Shown: positions 23,848 through 32,675, counted from the stretch's first letter. The stretch is 64,000 bases of DNA from Aldehydirespirator sp965203635 (GCA_965203635.1 OZ241903.1:310001-374000), one strand, 5' to 3'. The notes: generated by a model not told the origin, from the sequence alone. Translations and numbers: made by a program.

Positions 23848-25358
23848 GACTCCACACCGGCCATCAGGAGTCCGAGATCGCGGACGTCGACGTCGACATT
23901 GGGGACGACCGCGATCAGGCGGCCGTCGAACATGACGCCGATGCGGTCCGAGAGCTCCAGCAACTCGTCGAGGTCGACCGAGATCAGCAGCACTCCGATC
24001 CCGGCGTCGCGGCAGTCGAGGAGCGTCTGGCGCACCCGTGCGGTGGCCTTGACGTCGAGTCCCCTGGTCGGCTGCTCGGCGACTAGCAGCCGCGCGCCGC
24101 CCTCGAGTTCTCTGGCGAGGATCATCTTCTGAAGGTTGCCGCCCGACAGGTTGCCGGCAGGAAAGTCGGTGGACGGCGTGAGCACCTCGTATCGATCGAC
24201 GAGCTCGTCGGCTGTTGCGGATGCGTCGCGTCGCTGCATGAACCCGTGCCGGCTGAACCGGCCGCACGATCCGAGGATCATGTTCTCCGTGATCGACAGC
24301 GCCTCAATCGAGCCGACGCCTCGCCGGTCTGCCGGCACGTAGCGCACACCGGCGTGGCGTCGCATCGACACCGAATGGCGGTCGATCGCGATCCCATCAA
24401 GTTCAATGTGGCCGCTCGCCTGCCGTCGGAGCCCGACAATGACCTCGGCGAGCTCGCTCTGCCCGTTGCCGTTGACGCCCGCGATGCCGAAGATCTCCCC
24501 CTTGCGGACCTCCAGGGACACGTCGGTGAGCCGGGCGACCCCCGTGGCGTCGGTGAGGCCGACATCGACCACCCGCACGGCCGGGTTGTCCTCATCGGGC
24601 ACACTCCGATCGCTCCGCAGTTGCTCCGGCACGCTCTCGCCCACCATCAACTCGGCCAGCTCCGCTGCCGTCGTGGACGAAGTCCGCTTGGTGGCAACGT
24701 TCTGCCCGGCGCGCATCACGGTGACGTCGTCGGTATGGGTGAGCACTTCCTTGAGCTTGTGGGTAATGAGGACGATGCTCTCTCCGTGATCGCGCAGGCG
24801 GCCGATCACCTCGAACAGACCGGCGGCTTCGACCGGGCCCAGCACTGAGGTCGGCTCGTCGAGGATCAGCAGGCGAGCCTCGCGGAACAGCAGTTTGAGG
24901 ATCTCGACACGCTGCTGCTCCCCGACCGAGAGATGAGCCACGCGTGAGTCCGGGTCGACTCCCAGCCCGTACTCACTCGACAGGTCTCTCAGTTGCTGCC
25001 GCGCCTCCTCGCGGTCGAGAGCGCCGAACGGGCCCGCCCCAGGCCCGGACCTCACACCGACCAGGACATTGTCGAGAACGGTCATCCTCGGGATCAGCAG
25101 GAAGTCCTGATGGACCATCCCGATGCCGAGTGCGATGGCGTCGGAGGGTCTGCGGATCTCGACGAGCGTGCCGTCGATGTGGATCATCCCGGCGTCGCGC
25201 TGCAAGAGACCGTAGAGGACGTTCATCAGCGTGCTCTTGCCGGCCCCGTTCTCGCCGAGGAGGGCATGCACCATCCCGGTCTCGACGGTGAAGTCGACGG
25301 AGTTGTTGGCGACCACGCCGGGAAAGGTCTTCGTGATGCCTCGAAGCTCCACCCTCAT
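23844..25358 (-). CDS. ABC transporter ATPase, double-domain (nucleoside/sugar type)
   Basis: 504 residues with two ATPase domains. The first has Walker A GENGAGKSTLMN near residue 37, LSVGEQQRVEI and LLILDEPTSVLG. The second has GVNGNGQSELAEV, degenerate as usual in this family, then LSGGNLQKMILAREL and LLVAEQPTRGLD. The tandem layout matches YufO/NupO and RbsA-type proteins. A strong intergenic hairpin separates it from the upstream binding-protein gene and may lower its expression relative to that gene. Confidence 0.95.
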   Translation of the reverse strand: MRVELRGITKTFPGVVANNSVDFTVETGMVHALLGENGAGKSTLMNVLYGLLQRDAGMIHIDGTLVEIRRPSDAIALGIGMVHQDFLLIPRMTVLDNVLVGVRSGPGAGPFGALDREEARQQLRDLSSEYGLGVDPDSRVAHLSVGEQQRVEILKLLFREARLLILDEPTSVLGPVEAAGLFEVIGRLRDHGESIVLITHKLKEVLTHTDDVTVMRAGQNVATKRTSSTTAAELAELMVGESVPEQLRSDRSVPDEDNPAVRVVDVGLTDATGVARLTDVSLEVRKGEIFGIAGVNGNGQSELAEVIVGLRRQASGHIELDGIAIDRHSVSMRRHAGVRYVPADRRGVGSIEALSITENMILGSCGRFSRHGFMQRRDASATADELVDRYEVLTPSTDFPAGNLSGGNLQKMILARELEGGARLLVAEQPTRGLDVKATARVRQTLLDCRDAGIGVLLISVDLDELLELSDRIGVMFDGRLIAVVPNVDVDVRDLGLLMAGVES

Positions 25359-25425
25359 CCCGGCAGTGCCCTTCCTCGCTTGATCGTCTCCGCCGGACCG
25401 TATTCGACCACACGCGGCGAGCTAG

Positions 25426-25463
25426 GCACGGCAAGCCGTTGGAGAGCCGACGGCTTGCCGTGC
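25426..25463 (-). terminator. 14-bp hairpin between binding-protein and ATPase genes
   Basis: Perfect 14-bp arms (GCACGGCAAGCCGT at 25426-25439, complement at 25450-25463) with a 10-nt loop lie inside the transporter operon, 18 bases after the binding-protein stop. Such stems commonly act as partial terminators or mRNA stabilisers that keep the binding protein more abundant than the ATPase. No T-tract is seen. Confidence 0.65.
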
Positions 25464-25480
25464 TCGCTCGGCCCTCTTGC

Positions 25481-26500
25481 TCAGTGGGTGGGGACGGAGA
25501 TCGCGCCCGAGTTGACCTGCTCGAAGACGCTCTCGAACTGGCTCCAGACGTCGGCGGACACGCGGTCCGGGTTGTAGTCGTCGCCACCGAACGTGAAGGT
25601 CCACATGAACTCGGTCGAAGGAGCCCACTCCACTCCTGCGGGGTAGTCGGCTCCGCCGACGTTCTGGCCGAGGAACTGGACCATGTCGGCCAGCTCCATC
25701 CTGAAGCTGGTGAGCATCAGGTCAGGGGCCGTCTGCGTCTGGTCCTGGTAGAACCCGATGACTTCCACGCCCTGCTCTGTGGCCCCTTCGATGGCACCGA
25801 GCCCGGTCGTATCGGCGATATGGAGGATCACGTCTGCTCCCTGGCCGATCATGGCTGTCGCGGCCTCACGTCCGAGCTGTGGGTCGTCGTAACTCCCGGT
25901 CAGGACGTCCAGGGCCTCGACCCCGTCGACCGTCTCGGTCGCTCCCGCCTTGAAGGCAAGGAGCATGGTCCGCTGCGTCGGGTTGTCCCCGCCGCCGACG
26001 ATTCCGACCACGCCGGACTCCGACTGCAGCGCGGCCAGCGCACCGGCTGCGTAGGAGATGGTGTAGTACTGGGCGTCGATGAACGTGAGGTTCGACGTCA
26101 GCGGGACATCCGGATCGGGTATGAACGTGGTCGCGAAGAAGTTGGTGTCCGGATACTCGGGAGCCATCTCCGAGACCGTCGTACCGAACTCGAAGCCGTG
26201 CCCGATGATGAGGTCGTACCCGTCGAGCGCGTAGCCCTCGACTGTTGACGGGATGTCGGCCTGGGCCACGTCCTCCGTGAACGCCGTGTCGAAGCCTTGA
26301 CTCGTGAGAGCGTCCAGCCCTTCGTAGGCGCCCTGGTTCCAGCCGCCGTCGTTAATGGACCCCGACATCACCAGGGCGATGCGGGCGGGCCCTGCATCCT
26401 CCGCGGCTGCGGGCTCATCCGCGTCGCCTGAGCAACCGGCAGCCACCAGCGCCAGCGCCAACAGCGCCCCGGCCAGGAGCGGCAGTCGTTTCTTGATCAT
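25481..26500 (-). CDS. BMP-family substrate-binding lipoprotein
   Basis: 339 residues from ATG 26500 after a GGGGGG Shine-Dalgarno. The signal peptide ends in lipobox VAAGC. Mature family marks are ARIALVMSGSINDGGWNQGAYEGL, IIGHGFEFGTTVSEMAPEYPD and VVGIVGGGDNPT, as in BmpA/Med/PnrA proteins, which bind purine nucleosides. It is the extracellular binding part of the transporter encoded downstream. With an oxopurine deaminase in the divergent unit, a purine or nucleoside ligand is the best guess. Three abutting hairpins precede its start codon. Confidence 0.93.
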   Translation of the reverse strand: MIKKRLPLLAGALLALALVAAGCSGDADEPAAAEDAGPARIALVMSGSINDGGWNQGAYEGLDALTSQGFDTAFTEDVAQADIPSTVEGYALDGYDLIIGHGFEFGTTVSEMAPEYPDTNFFATTFIPDPDVPLTSNLTFIDAQYYTISYAAGALAALQSESGVVGIVGGGDNPTQRTMLLAFKAGATETVDGVEALDVLTGSYDDPQLGREAATAMIGQGADVILHIADTTGLGAIEGATEQGVEVIGFYQDQTQTAPDLMLTSFRMELADMVQFLGQNVGGADYPAGVEWAPSTEFMWTFTFGGDDYNPDRVSADVWSQFESVFEQVNSGAISVPTH

Positions 26501-26515
26501 TGGTCCCCCCTTGTA

Positions 26516-26583
26516 GAAGACGTTGGTCTTCGGGCCGCTCTTTGCACGGCCCATCGCGGGGAGCGCACTTTGCGCTCCGCGAT
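26516..26583 (-). promoter_or_regulatory. Three abutting hairpins in the BMP 5' leader
   Basis: Read along the minus-strand RNA, three stems follow one another without spacing. The first, 26583-26553, has about 13 pairs with a 2-G bulge and an AAG loop. The second, 26552-26532, has GGGCCG/CGGCCC arms with a 9-nt loop. The third, 26531-26516, has GAAGAC/GTCTTC arms with a CAAC loop. The Shine-Dalgarno GGGGGG and the ATG of the binding protein follow directly. The first stem begins inside the stop codon of the upstream gene. It may be an attenuator, a processing site or an unknown RNA element. Confidence 0.55.
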
Positions 26584-27353
26584 CATGCGATCTCATGAGC
26601 TTCCTCCAACTGGGCGCGCAGGTCGCCGAGGAACGGGATCCCCGCTAGCTGGTCGGGCTGAACGGACGGCCAGTCGACGCCGCCCGGTCGCGGGTAGCGC
26701 GTTCGAGTCTCGATCACCTCATCCGGCGTGACGATCCAGTCGAGCGGCGTGTCGTGTTGGACCATGGCCACTCGCCCGTCGTCAACGACTTGCGAGCCGT
26801 GCACGGTGGTGACAATCGGCGTGCCGGGCTGGACCAGGCCGACGTCGCGGAATATCCCGAGCTCCAGGTCGGCGAACCCCCCGCCCTTGCCTGTCCGGCC
26901 CCCCGCCCGGGTAACTGCGACACAGCCGACGACGACAATGTCGAACGGCTCCATTTCTTCGAACTCGACCGGAACGCCGATCTCGACGGCGCCCTCGGAG
27001 AACATCACGTTCTCGAACGAGATCCGCCGGGACCGGAGGTCCGCAGGGTCCAGACGCACGAATGGGAACGACTCCGTGAGCTCCGGGACCGGCGCATAGA
27101 GGGTCTTGCCGTCCTGAAGCGCTCGAAGGCGGACGTGCGCCTGCGCGGGATCTGGATTCGACTTGACGACCGATGCCCGCTTCCAGATGTCTAGCGTCGC
27201 CAGCCGACCGGCCGCTTCGTGGGCTCGCACGAAGTTCGGGATCCTGCTACGGACGGCTCCGACTCCAGTGGAGGCGCTTTCGAGCGCGGACCAGACCTCG
27301 CGCCTGAGGTCGTCCTTGACCTCATTCCGACCGGCCCATCGAGCATCGGCCAT
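26583..27353 (-). CDS. 5-formyltetrahydrofolate cyclo-ligase-like protein
   Basis: 256 residues from ATG 27353 (GGAAG upstream). The substrate-loop motif of the family appears as GRTGKGGGFADLELGIF near residue 170, and KTLYAPVPEL and SEGAVEIGVPVEF fit the same fold. It resembles the MTHFSD-like branch rather than classical FAU1/YgfA. The canonical enzyme converts 5-formyl-THF to 5,10-methenyl-THF with ATP. Here it is the first gene of a purine-type transporter unit, so a related acyl or amino substrate is possible. It is driven by a well-formed promoter beside the GntR operator. Confidence 0.75.
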   Translation of the reverse strand: MADARWAGRNEVKDDLRREVWSALESASTGVGAVRSRIPNFVRAHEAAGRLATLDIWKRASVVKSNPDPAQAHVRLRALQDGKTLYAPVPELTESFPFVRLDPADLRSRRISFENVMFSEGAVEIGVPVEFEEMEPFDIVVVGCVAVTRAGGRTGKGGGFADLELGIFRDVGLVQPGTPIVTTVHGSQVVDDGRVAMVQHDTPLDWIVTPDEVIETRTRYPRPGGVDWPSVQPDQLAGIPFLGDLRAQLEEAHEIA

Positions 27354-27394
27354 GTGCTTCCGTTCCCCCAAACGTCCGCAGCGGTTGTCAACCA

Positions 27395-27455
27395 ACCGTA
27401 CGCCTCGCGGGTCGGTGTGTCAACACTTGTCTGACAAGTGCGGCCGGAGTAGTTT
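27395..27455. promoter_or_regulatory. Divergent promoters around a perfect GntR-type operator
   Basis: The operator CACTTGTCTGACAAGTG (27424-27440) has perfect 8-bp arms around one base and fits the FadR/GntR pattern TNGTNNNACNA. Minus strand: TTGACA (27423-27418), 17-bp spacer, TACGGT (27400-27395), leading to the cyclo-ligase gene about 35 nt beyond the predicted start site. Plus strand: TTGTCT (27427-27432) inside the operator, 17-bp spacer, TAGTTT (27450-27455), 7 bases before the GTG of the regulator gene, implying a leaderless message. One bound regulator could therefore block both directions. Confidence 0.8.
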
Positions 27456-27462
27456 TCGTGGC

Positions 27463-28227
27463 GTGGGGCGGGCACACCAGAAGGAGCGGCCTCCTCCCCT
27501 CGAGGACCGTGTCCTGTCGCTGTGGCGCGACAGCACCGACGACGAGGACTCGGCCACCCTGGGCGGCGAGATCGGCATCGCCGAGCAACTCGGGGTTGCC
27601 AGGCCGGCACTGCGCGAGGCGATCGCCAAGCTCGAGGCCATGGGGGTGGTCTACCGGCGGCAGGGCGCGGCGACCGTCATCAATCGCGACGCTCTACAAC
27701 TCGCCGGGCGATTCGACGAGCAGGGCGAGTTCAGCGATGTGATCGAGGCGTCCGGTGCTCGTCCCTCGCTCCATCTCGAAGGCTGCGAGCACATCGAACT
27801 GACGGGCACTGACGCCAGCGTCTTCGAGGTCCCGGAGGGCACGTCGGCCATCAAGGTCACCAAGCGGTGGGACGCTGATGCGAACCCGGCTCGGGCGGCG
27901 ATCGACACTCTTCCCCTGCACCCCGACACCAGCACCGAGATCGACCCGTCAGAGTCGATCCTCATCCTGGCCGAAAGGGTCCGCGGCGAGCCCGTCACGT
28001 GGGAGCTCGCACTGCCCACGGCAGTGCCCGCCGACGATGAGATCGCCAGGGTCTTGAACCTGAGCGCCGGTGCGCCCTTGCTGCTGCTCGAGACCATCGG
28101 GTTGTCGGCCAAGGGCCGGCGCTTGTATCGCTCACACGACTACCACGTCCCAGGAGCGGTGCCCCAGGGCCTCATCCGCAACGTTCGCCCCGAGGCGACC
28201 CATCAGCGGACGCAGTCCGGCCGCTGA
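27463..28227 (+). CDS. GntR-family transcriptional regulator (UTRA-type effector domain)
   Basis: 254 residues from GTG 27463. The N-terminal winged helix contains LGGEIGIAEQLGVARPALREAIAKLEAMGVVYRRQGAAT, the usual recognition region, although the start of the domain is shorter than in most GntR proteins. The C-terminal half has a UTRA-like fold (PEGTSAIKVTKRW, LNLSAGAPLLLLETIGLS, YRSHDYHVPGAV). It probably represses itself, the deaminase 49 bases downstream and the divergent transporter unit through the palindrome beside its start. The ligand is likely a purine-like compound, inferred from the neighbours. Confidence 0.88.
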   Translation: MGRAHQKERPPPLEDRVLSLWRDSTDDEDSATLGGEIGIAEQLGVARPALREAIAKLEAMGVVYRRQGAATVINRDALQLAGRFDEQGEFSDVIEASGARPSLHLEGCEHIELTGTDASVFEVPEGTSAIKVTKRWDADANPARAAIDTLPLHPDTSTEIDPSESILILAERVRGEPVTWELALPTAVPADDEIARVLNLSAGAPLLLLETIGLSAKGRRLYRSHDYHVPGAVPQGLIRNVRPEATHQRTQSGR

Positions 28228-28276
28228 ACGGGGCACGGATCGATGGCCCATCCGGCTCCGAGGGCGGGCTGACCAC

Positions 28277-29677
28277 ATGTCCACTCTGCTGCTCAAGGAT
28301 GCGGACGTCGTCATCACCCTGGACGCGCTCGGCACCACGATCCCGGGCGGCAGCGTCTACATCCGCGACAACATCATTGAGCGGGTAGGGCCCGCGCCGG
28401 ACCTGCCCGACACTGCGGACGAGACCGTCGACGCAACAGGCCTGGCCCTTGCCCCCGGCCTAATCAACACCCACCACCACTTCTTCCAGTCTCTGTTCCG
28501 CGCCGTGCCCGGGGCGCAGGACTGCGGGCTGCTCGACTGGCTGGGCCGGCTGCTCCCCCTCTACGCCGGTGTCGACGGAGAGGCAGTCAGGGTCGCCTCG
28601 TTGACGGCAATGGCCGAACTCTTGCTCTCGGGTTGCACCACCAGCAGCGATCACCACTACATGTTCTTGCACGACGCCTCAATCGATGCTCAGATCGAAT
28701 CCGCCTCGGAGATCGGCATGCGTGTGCACGCGACGCGAGGGTCGATGTCGCTGGGCGAGAGCCACGGCGGCTTGATCGACGACGGCCTCGTCGAGGACGA
28801 GGACGCAATCATGGCCGACAGTGTCCGCCTCATCGAGCGCTACCACGACCCGTCGCCTCTGGCCATGCTGCGCATCGGCCTGGCGCCGTCAACTCCGTTC
28901 GCCGTCAGCAAGGAGCTGATGAGGGAGTCAGCCGCGCTTGCTCGGTCGTATTCCAACGTCAGCCTGCACACCCATGTCGCCGAGACCCTCGACGAGATCG
29001 AGTACTGCGGCCAGCGTTTCGGGCAGCGTCCGGCCCAATACATGGAGGAGGTGGGTTGGCTCGGACCGGACGTCTGGTGGGCGCATGCCGTGCACCTGAA
29101 CGATGCCGAACTCGCGATGCTGGCGGAGACGAGCACCGGGATCGCTCACTGCCCGTCCTCCAACATGCGCCTCGGGTCGGGGGTGTGCCGTGTGCGCGAC
29201 ATGCTGGCGGCGGGAGTCAAGGTCGGGCTGGGCGTCGACGGCTCAGCCAGCAACGACACGGGCCACCTCCTGGCTGAGGCTCGCGCCGCGTTGCTGTTGC
29301 AGCGGGTCGTGCACGGCGCAGACTGTCTGGGGGTCGAAGCGACACTGCGAGTTGCGACGCTGGGCGGCGCGTCAGTCCTCGGCCGTCTCAGCGAGCTCGG
29401 CTCGCTGGAGGTCGGGAAGGCCGCGGATGTGATCGGGATCGACCTTCACACGGTCTCGATGTCGGGTGGCGCCGTCCACGACCCGGTCGCCGCGTTGCTG
29501 CTGTGCTCGGTCGACCGCGTCGACCTGTCCATCATCAACGGGCGCCAGGTGATCAGGGACGGCAGGATCCTGACCATCGATTTGGAAGCGCTGGTGGGCC
29601 GCCACAACGAGATCGCTCGGCGGCTGGCGGCGGGCCATGCCGGTTACTGGGATCCGGCGGATCCGAACCGGCGCTAG
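28277..29677 (+). CDS. 8-oxoguanine deaminase / hydroxyatrazine-type amidohydrolase
   Basis: 466 residues from ATG 28277. It is an amidohydrolase of the guanine/8-oxoguanine deaminase and AtzB/TrzN group. Metal and substrate motifs are LINTHHHFFQSLFR near residue 65, SLHTHVAET near 235, AHAVHLNDAE, and VGLGVDGSASNDTGHLLAE near 320. The likely reaction is hydrolytic removal of an amino group from 8-oxoguanine or a similar oxidised purine. It shares the transcript of the GntR gene and faces a purine-type importer. Its stop shares the bases CTAG with the convergent kinase stop. Confidence 0.85.
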   Translation: MSTLLLKDADVVITLDALGTTIPGGSVYIRDNIIERVGPAPDLPDTADETVDATGLALAPGLINTHHHFFQSLFRAVPGAQDCGLLDWLGRLLPLYAGVDGEAVRVASLTAMAELLLSGCTTSSDHHYMFLHDASIDAQIESASEIGMRVHATRGSMSLGESHGGLIDDGLVEDEDAIMADSVRLIERYHDPSPLAMLRIGLAPSTPFAVSKELMRESAALARSYSNVSLHTHVAETLDEIEYCGQRFGQRPAQYMEEVGWLGPDVWWAHAVHLNDAELAMLAETSTGIAHCPSSNMRLGSGVCRVRDMLAAGVKVGLGVDGSASNDTGHLLAEARAALLLQRVVHGADCLGVEATLRVATLGGASVLGRLSELGSLEVGKAADVIGIDLHTVSMSGGAVHDPVAALLLCSVDRVDLSIINGRQVIRDGRILTIDLEALVGRHNEIARRLAAGHAGYWDPADPNRR

Positions 29678-31272
29678 CCGACCGGTGACGGGACCGATCG
29701 GCGGGGGACGGTCACCTCGATCACGGTGCCGCGGGGTGCGTCGGCCGATGCCGCCTTGATGGTGATCGAGCCGCCGAGGTCGTGAACCACGAAGGTGCGC
29801 ACGATGGTGAGGCCGAGCCCGGCGTCGCGGTCCAGCGAGAAGCCCTCGGGCACACCGGGTCCGTCGTCGGTGATGCGCATGGTCAACGTGCTGGCGGTGC
29901 GGGCCAGGCGCACCTCGACGAGCTCCCCCGCGCCCGCGGGAGGTGCGGCGTGCTGGAAGGCGTTCTGCACCAACTCCACCAGCACCACCGCCAGCGGCAT
30001 CGCCGTCTCACCGTCGATCTCGCCAACGGCCCCCTCCACCTGAATCTTGAGGGGCCGCTCCGCCGGGGCGAGACCATCCTCCACCAAGCGCACAAGCGGG
30101 CCCACGATCTCATCGAAGTCGAGGTCGGAGGTGGTGTCGAGAGCCAGATGCTCATGCACCATGGCGATCGACGAGACCCGCCGGACCGAGGACTCGACGG
30201 CCGTCTTCGCCTCCGCGCTGCCCAGGCGGCGAGCCTGGATCTGCAGCAGCGAACTCACCGTCTGCAGGTTGTTCTTGACCCGATGGTGGATCTCGCGGAT
30301 CGTCGCATCCTTGGACAGGAGCAGGCGGTCGTGGTGGCGCAACTCGGACACGTCCCGGAGCATCGCCACCGCCCCGGTGATCCGGTCCTCGGCCACCATG
30401 GGGTAGGCCCGCAGCACGACCACGATCATCGATCCGGCCGTGAACTCGGCCACCGTGGAACGCCGGCGCCAGAACGAGCGGCGTATCACCGTGTCGTCCA
30501 GTCCGAGGTCGCTGAGGCTGCTGCCCGGCACCGAGCGGGTCACGCCCAAGCGGTGCAGGGCGCTGCGGGCGTTGGGCGAGGCGTAGCTGATCCGGCCCTG
30601 CCGGTCCAGCACCAGCACTCCATCGCCGACACGGGGCTCGCGGAACTCGCCGACCCGCTCCATACGCTCGTAGGGGAACGCGCCCTCGGCGATCATCCGC
30701 GCGAAGCGGTTGTACAAGCCTCGGTAGACGGTCTCCAACGGATTCTCGTGGCGGATGGGAGCCGGTGCCGCCTCGCGCGAGAGCACCGCCACCGGCGCGT
30801 CGTCGCAACGGACGGGCACATAGTCCACGACCCGACGGCGGTCGCGTCGCGGCAGGCTGTCGGCCTCCTCCACGACCGTGTCATCGCCCACGACGGGCAG
30901 GGAACCGGCCTCTGCCACCTCCGCCTCGCCCGCCTCGCCGGTATCCATCGCAGCCTGCAGCCAGGCCAAGGCGGGCCCCTGCATGATGGTGCCCACCGGG
31001 TCGACCACATGAACGGTGGGGCCGGTGTTGGCCCGGGCGTGGGCCAGCACCACGAAGCCACCGTCGGCGCTGACGGTCTCGCTGGACGCCAGATCTGAGG
31101 CGCCCGCCATCGTGGCCGGATCGAAGCCGGCGACGCAGGGGGCGTACAGCAGCAGATCCCCGAAGGAGAGGTCGGCCAGCGGCGCCCACGAGGCCACCAG
31201 CCGGTGCAGATGATCGATGGAGCGCTCGTCGAGCGCGGTGCCGGCCCGGGCCAACTCCGCGAGACCGACCAC
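29674..31272 (-). CDS. PdtaS-like sensor histidine kinase
   Basis: 532 residues, GTG start. The N-terminal GAF-like sensor domain has VDHLH-type opening SIDHLHRLVASWAPLADLSFGD, then a PAS domain (about 215-315). The phosphoacceptor helix is REIHHRVKNNLQTVSSLLQ (HisKA_2 type, about 325), and the HATPase region has VELVQNAFQHA and MRITDDGPGVPEGF. This order matches PdtaS of mycobacteria, which pairs with the RNA-binding ANTAR regulator PdtaR. No response regulator gene is nearby, as in mycobacteria. DUF3107 and Mrp follow upstream on the same strand. Confidence 0.85.
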   Translation of the reverse strand: MVGLAELARAGTALDERSIDHLHRLVASWAPLADLSFGDLLLYAPCVAGFDPATMAGASDLASSETVSADGGFVVLAHARANTGPTVHVVDPVGTIMQGPALAWLQAAMDTGEAGEAEVAEAGSLPVVGDDTVVEEADSLPRRDRRRVVDYVPVRCDDAPVAVLSREAAPAPIRHENPLETVYRGLYNRFARMIAEGAFPYERMERVGEFREPRVGDGVLVLDRQGRISYASPNARSALHRLGVTRSVPGSSLSDLGLDDTVIRRSFWRRRSTVAEFTAGSMIVVVLRAYPMVAEDRITGAVAMLRDVSELRHHDRLLLSKDATIREIHHRVKNNLQTVSSLLQIQARRLGSAEAKTAVESSVRRVSSIAMVHEHLALDTTSDLDFDEIVGPLVRLVEDGLAPAERPLKIQVEGAVGEIDGETAMPLAVVLVELVQNAFQHAAPPAGAGELVEVRLARTASTLTMRITDDGPGVPEGFSLDRDAGLGLTIVRTFVVHDLGGSITIKAASADAPRGTVIEVTVPRRSVPSPVG

Positions 31273-31296
31273 CGCTGCGGTACTCCGCTCGGCCTC

Positions 31297-31524
31297 TCAG
31301 CCGAAGCCGATGGGGTGGGAGCCGGGCGGACCCATCTCCACATGGGTGAGGCGCGATGCGGCCACCGCGATCTCCCGGCCCTTGTCGTCGGTCAGCCACA
31401 GCACCGGGACCTTGCCGTTCAGAGCCGCCTCGACCGACGCCTTGATGTTCTCGCGGTCGGCGTCGTCGGGGAGGTTCACGGTGATGGGTTGGGGGTTGTC
31501 GGCGATGCCGATGCGAAGCTCCAC
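31297..31524 (-). CDS. DUF3107 family small protein
   Basis: 75 residues from GTG 31524, preceded by GGAG at a good distance. The opening VELRIGIADNPQPITVNL and the tail HVEMGPPGSHPIGFG are characteristic of this small actinobacterial family, whose function is unknown. It is 11 bases downstream of the Mrp gene and 24 bases upstream of the kinase gene, so the three probably form one operon. Confidence 0.88.
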   Translation of the reverse strand: MELRIGIADNPQPITVNLPDDADRENIKASVEAALNGKVPVLWLTDDKGREIAVAASRLTHVEMGPPGSHPIGFG

Positions 31525-31535
31525 TCTGTTCTCCT

Positions 31536-32675
31536 TCAGACGATCTTCAACTCGGGATGGGTTCGTTTGGTGGGGCCGTGGGCTTCGATCCACGACGCCA
31601 TCGCGGCGAAGACCGACGACGCTTCAGAACCGGGATCCACCGCCATTATGGGCCGACCGTGGTCGCTGCCCTCGCGCAGCGGGATGGTCATGGGAACCTG
31701 GCCAATCAGCTCCACGTCGAGTATGCGGGCCAGTTCCGCCCCGCCGCCCGAGCCGAAGAGCTGGTAGCGCTTGCCGTCGTCGCCGGTGAACCACGACATG
31801 TTCTCGATCACGCCCCGCACCGCGATGTTCACCTTGGAGAACATGAACGCAGAGCGCTGGGCCACCCTCTGGGCCGCGGGGTTGGGCGTGGTCACCACGT
31901 AGGCCTCGGCCCGGGGCAGGAACTGCGCCAGCGACAGCGAGATGTCACCGGTGCCGGGCGGGAGGTCGACCAGCAGGAAATCGGGGTCGTCCCAGAACAC
32001 GTCGGTGAGGAACTGCTCGAGAGCCTTGTGCAGCATCGGGCCCCGCCAGATCACCGGCTGGTCCTCCTGGGCGAAGAAGCCCATCGAGATGCAGCGCACG
32101 CCGTGCACCTCCGGCGGAACGATCATGTCGTCGATCACCACCGGGGCCCGGTCCACTCCCAGCATCCTCGGTATCGAGAAGCCCCACACGTCGGCGTCCA
32201 CGACCGCGGTGGAGTGGCCCTTCGCGGCGAGGGCGATGGCCAGGTTGGCGGTGACCGACGACTTGCCCACCCCGCCCTTGCCCGAGGCGACCAGGAGCGT
32301 GCGGGTGGCATTCCCGGGCTCTGCGAACGGGATGGCCCGACCCTCGGCGTGGCCGTGGGCATGGGCGGATCCGGCGGTGGCGGCCGGGTTGCCGTGCAGC
32401 TTCGTGCGCAACTCGGCCCGCTCGGCATCGCTCATCACGGTGAAGTCCAGGGTGACCGCGGCCACGCCGTCGAGTTCGAGCAGAGCGTCGGTCACCCGGC
32501 GCTGGATCTCGCTGCGCAGCGGGCAGCCCGCCACCGTGAGCGCGATGCGCACATCGGCGTGGCCCCCGTCGATGGTGAAACCCCTGTACATGCCGAGATC
32601 GACGATGCTGCGGTGCAGCTCAGGGTCCTCCACCGGTCGGAGGGCCTCGATCACCTCCGCTTCCGTGACGGCCAC
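31536..32675 (-). CDS. mrp: Mrp/NBP35-type iron-sulfur cluster carrier ATPase
   Basis: 379 residues. An N-terminal MIP18/DUF59-like domain (about 1-85, VEDPELHRSIVDLGMYRGF) precedes a ParA-like NTPase with the deviant Walker A GKGGVGKSSVTANLA near residue 130 and VDLPPGTGDISLSL near 240. The family carries iron-sulfur clusters to apoproteins in the cytoplasm. I do not see a CxxC pair near the C-terminus, which would normally bridge the cluster at the dimer interface; this is unusual but seen in some actinobacterial homologues. It diverges from the sixA-like gene. Confidence 0.9.
   Translation of the reverse strand: MAVTEAEVIEALRPVEDPELHRSIVDLGMYRGFTIDGGHADVRIALTVAGCPLRSEIQRRVTDALLELDGVAAVTLDFTVMSDAERAELRTKLHGNPAATAGSAHAHGHAEGRAIPFAEPGNATRTLLVASGKGGVGKSSVTANLAIALAAKGHSTAVVDADVWGFSIPRMLGVDRAPVVIDDMIVPPEVHGVRCISMGFFAQEDQPVIWRGPMLHKALEQFLTDVFWDDPDFLLVDLPPGTGDISLSLAQFLPRAEAYVVTTPNPAAQRVAQRSAFMFSKVNIAVRGVIENMSWFTGDDGKRYQLFGSGGGAELARILDVELIGQVPMTIPLREGSDHGRPIMAVDPGSEASSVFAAMASWIEAHGPTKRTHPELKIV

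Noticed and set aside
31285..31298. Possible sixth copy of the dispersed repeat (CCGCTCGGCCTCTC)
   Set aside because: Only the short right end matches and the core is absent, so chance in GC-rich DNA is likely.
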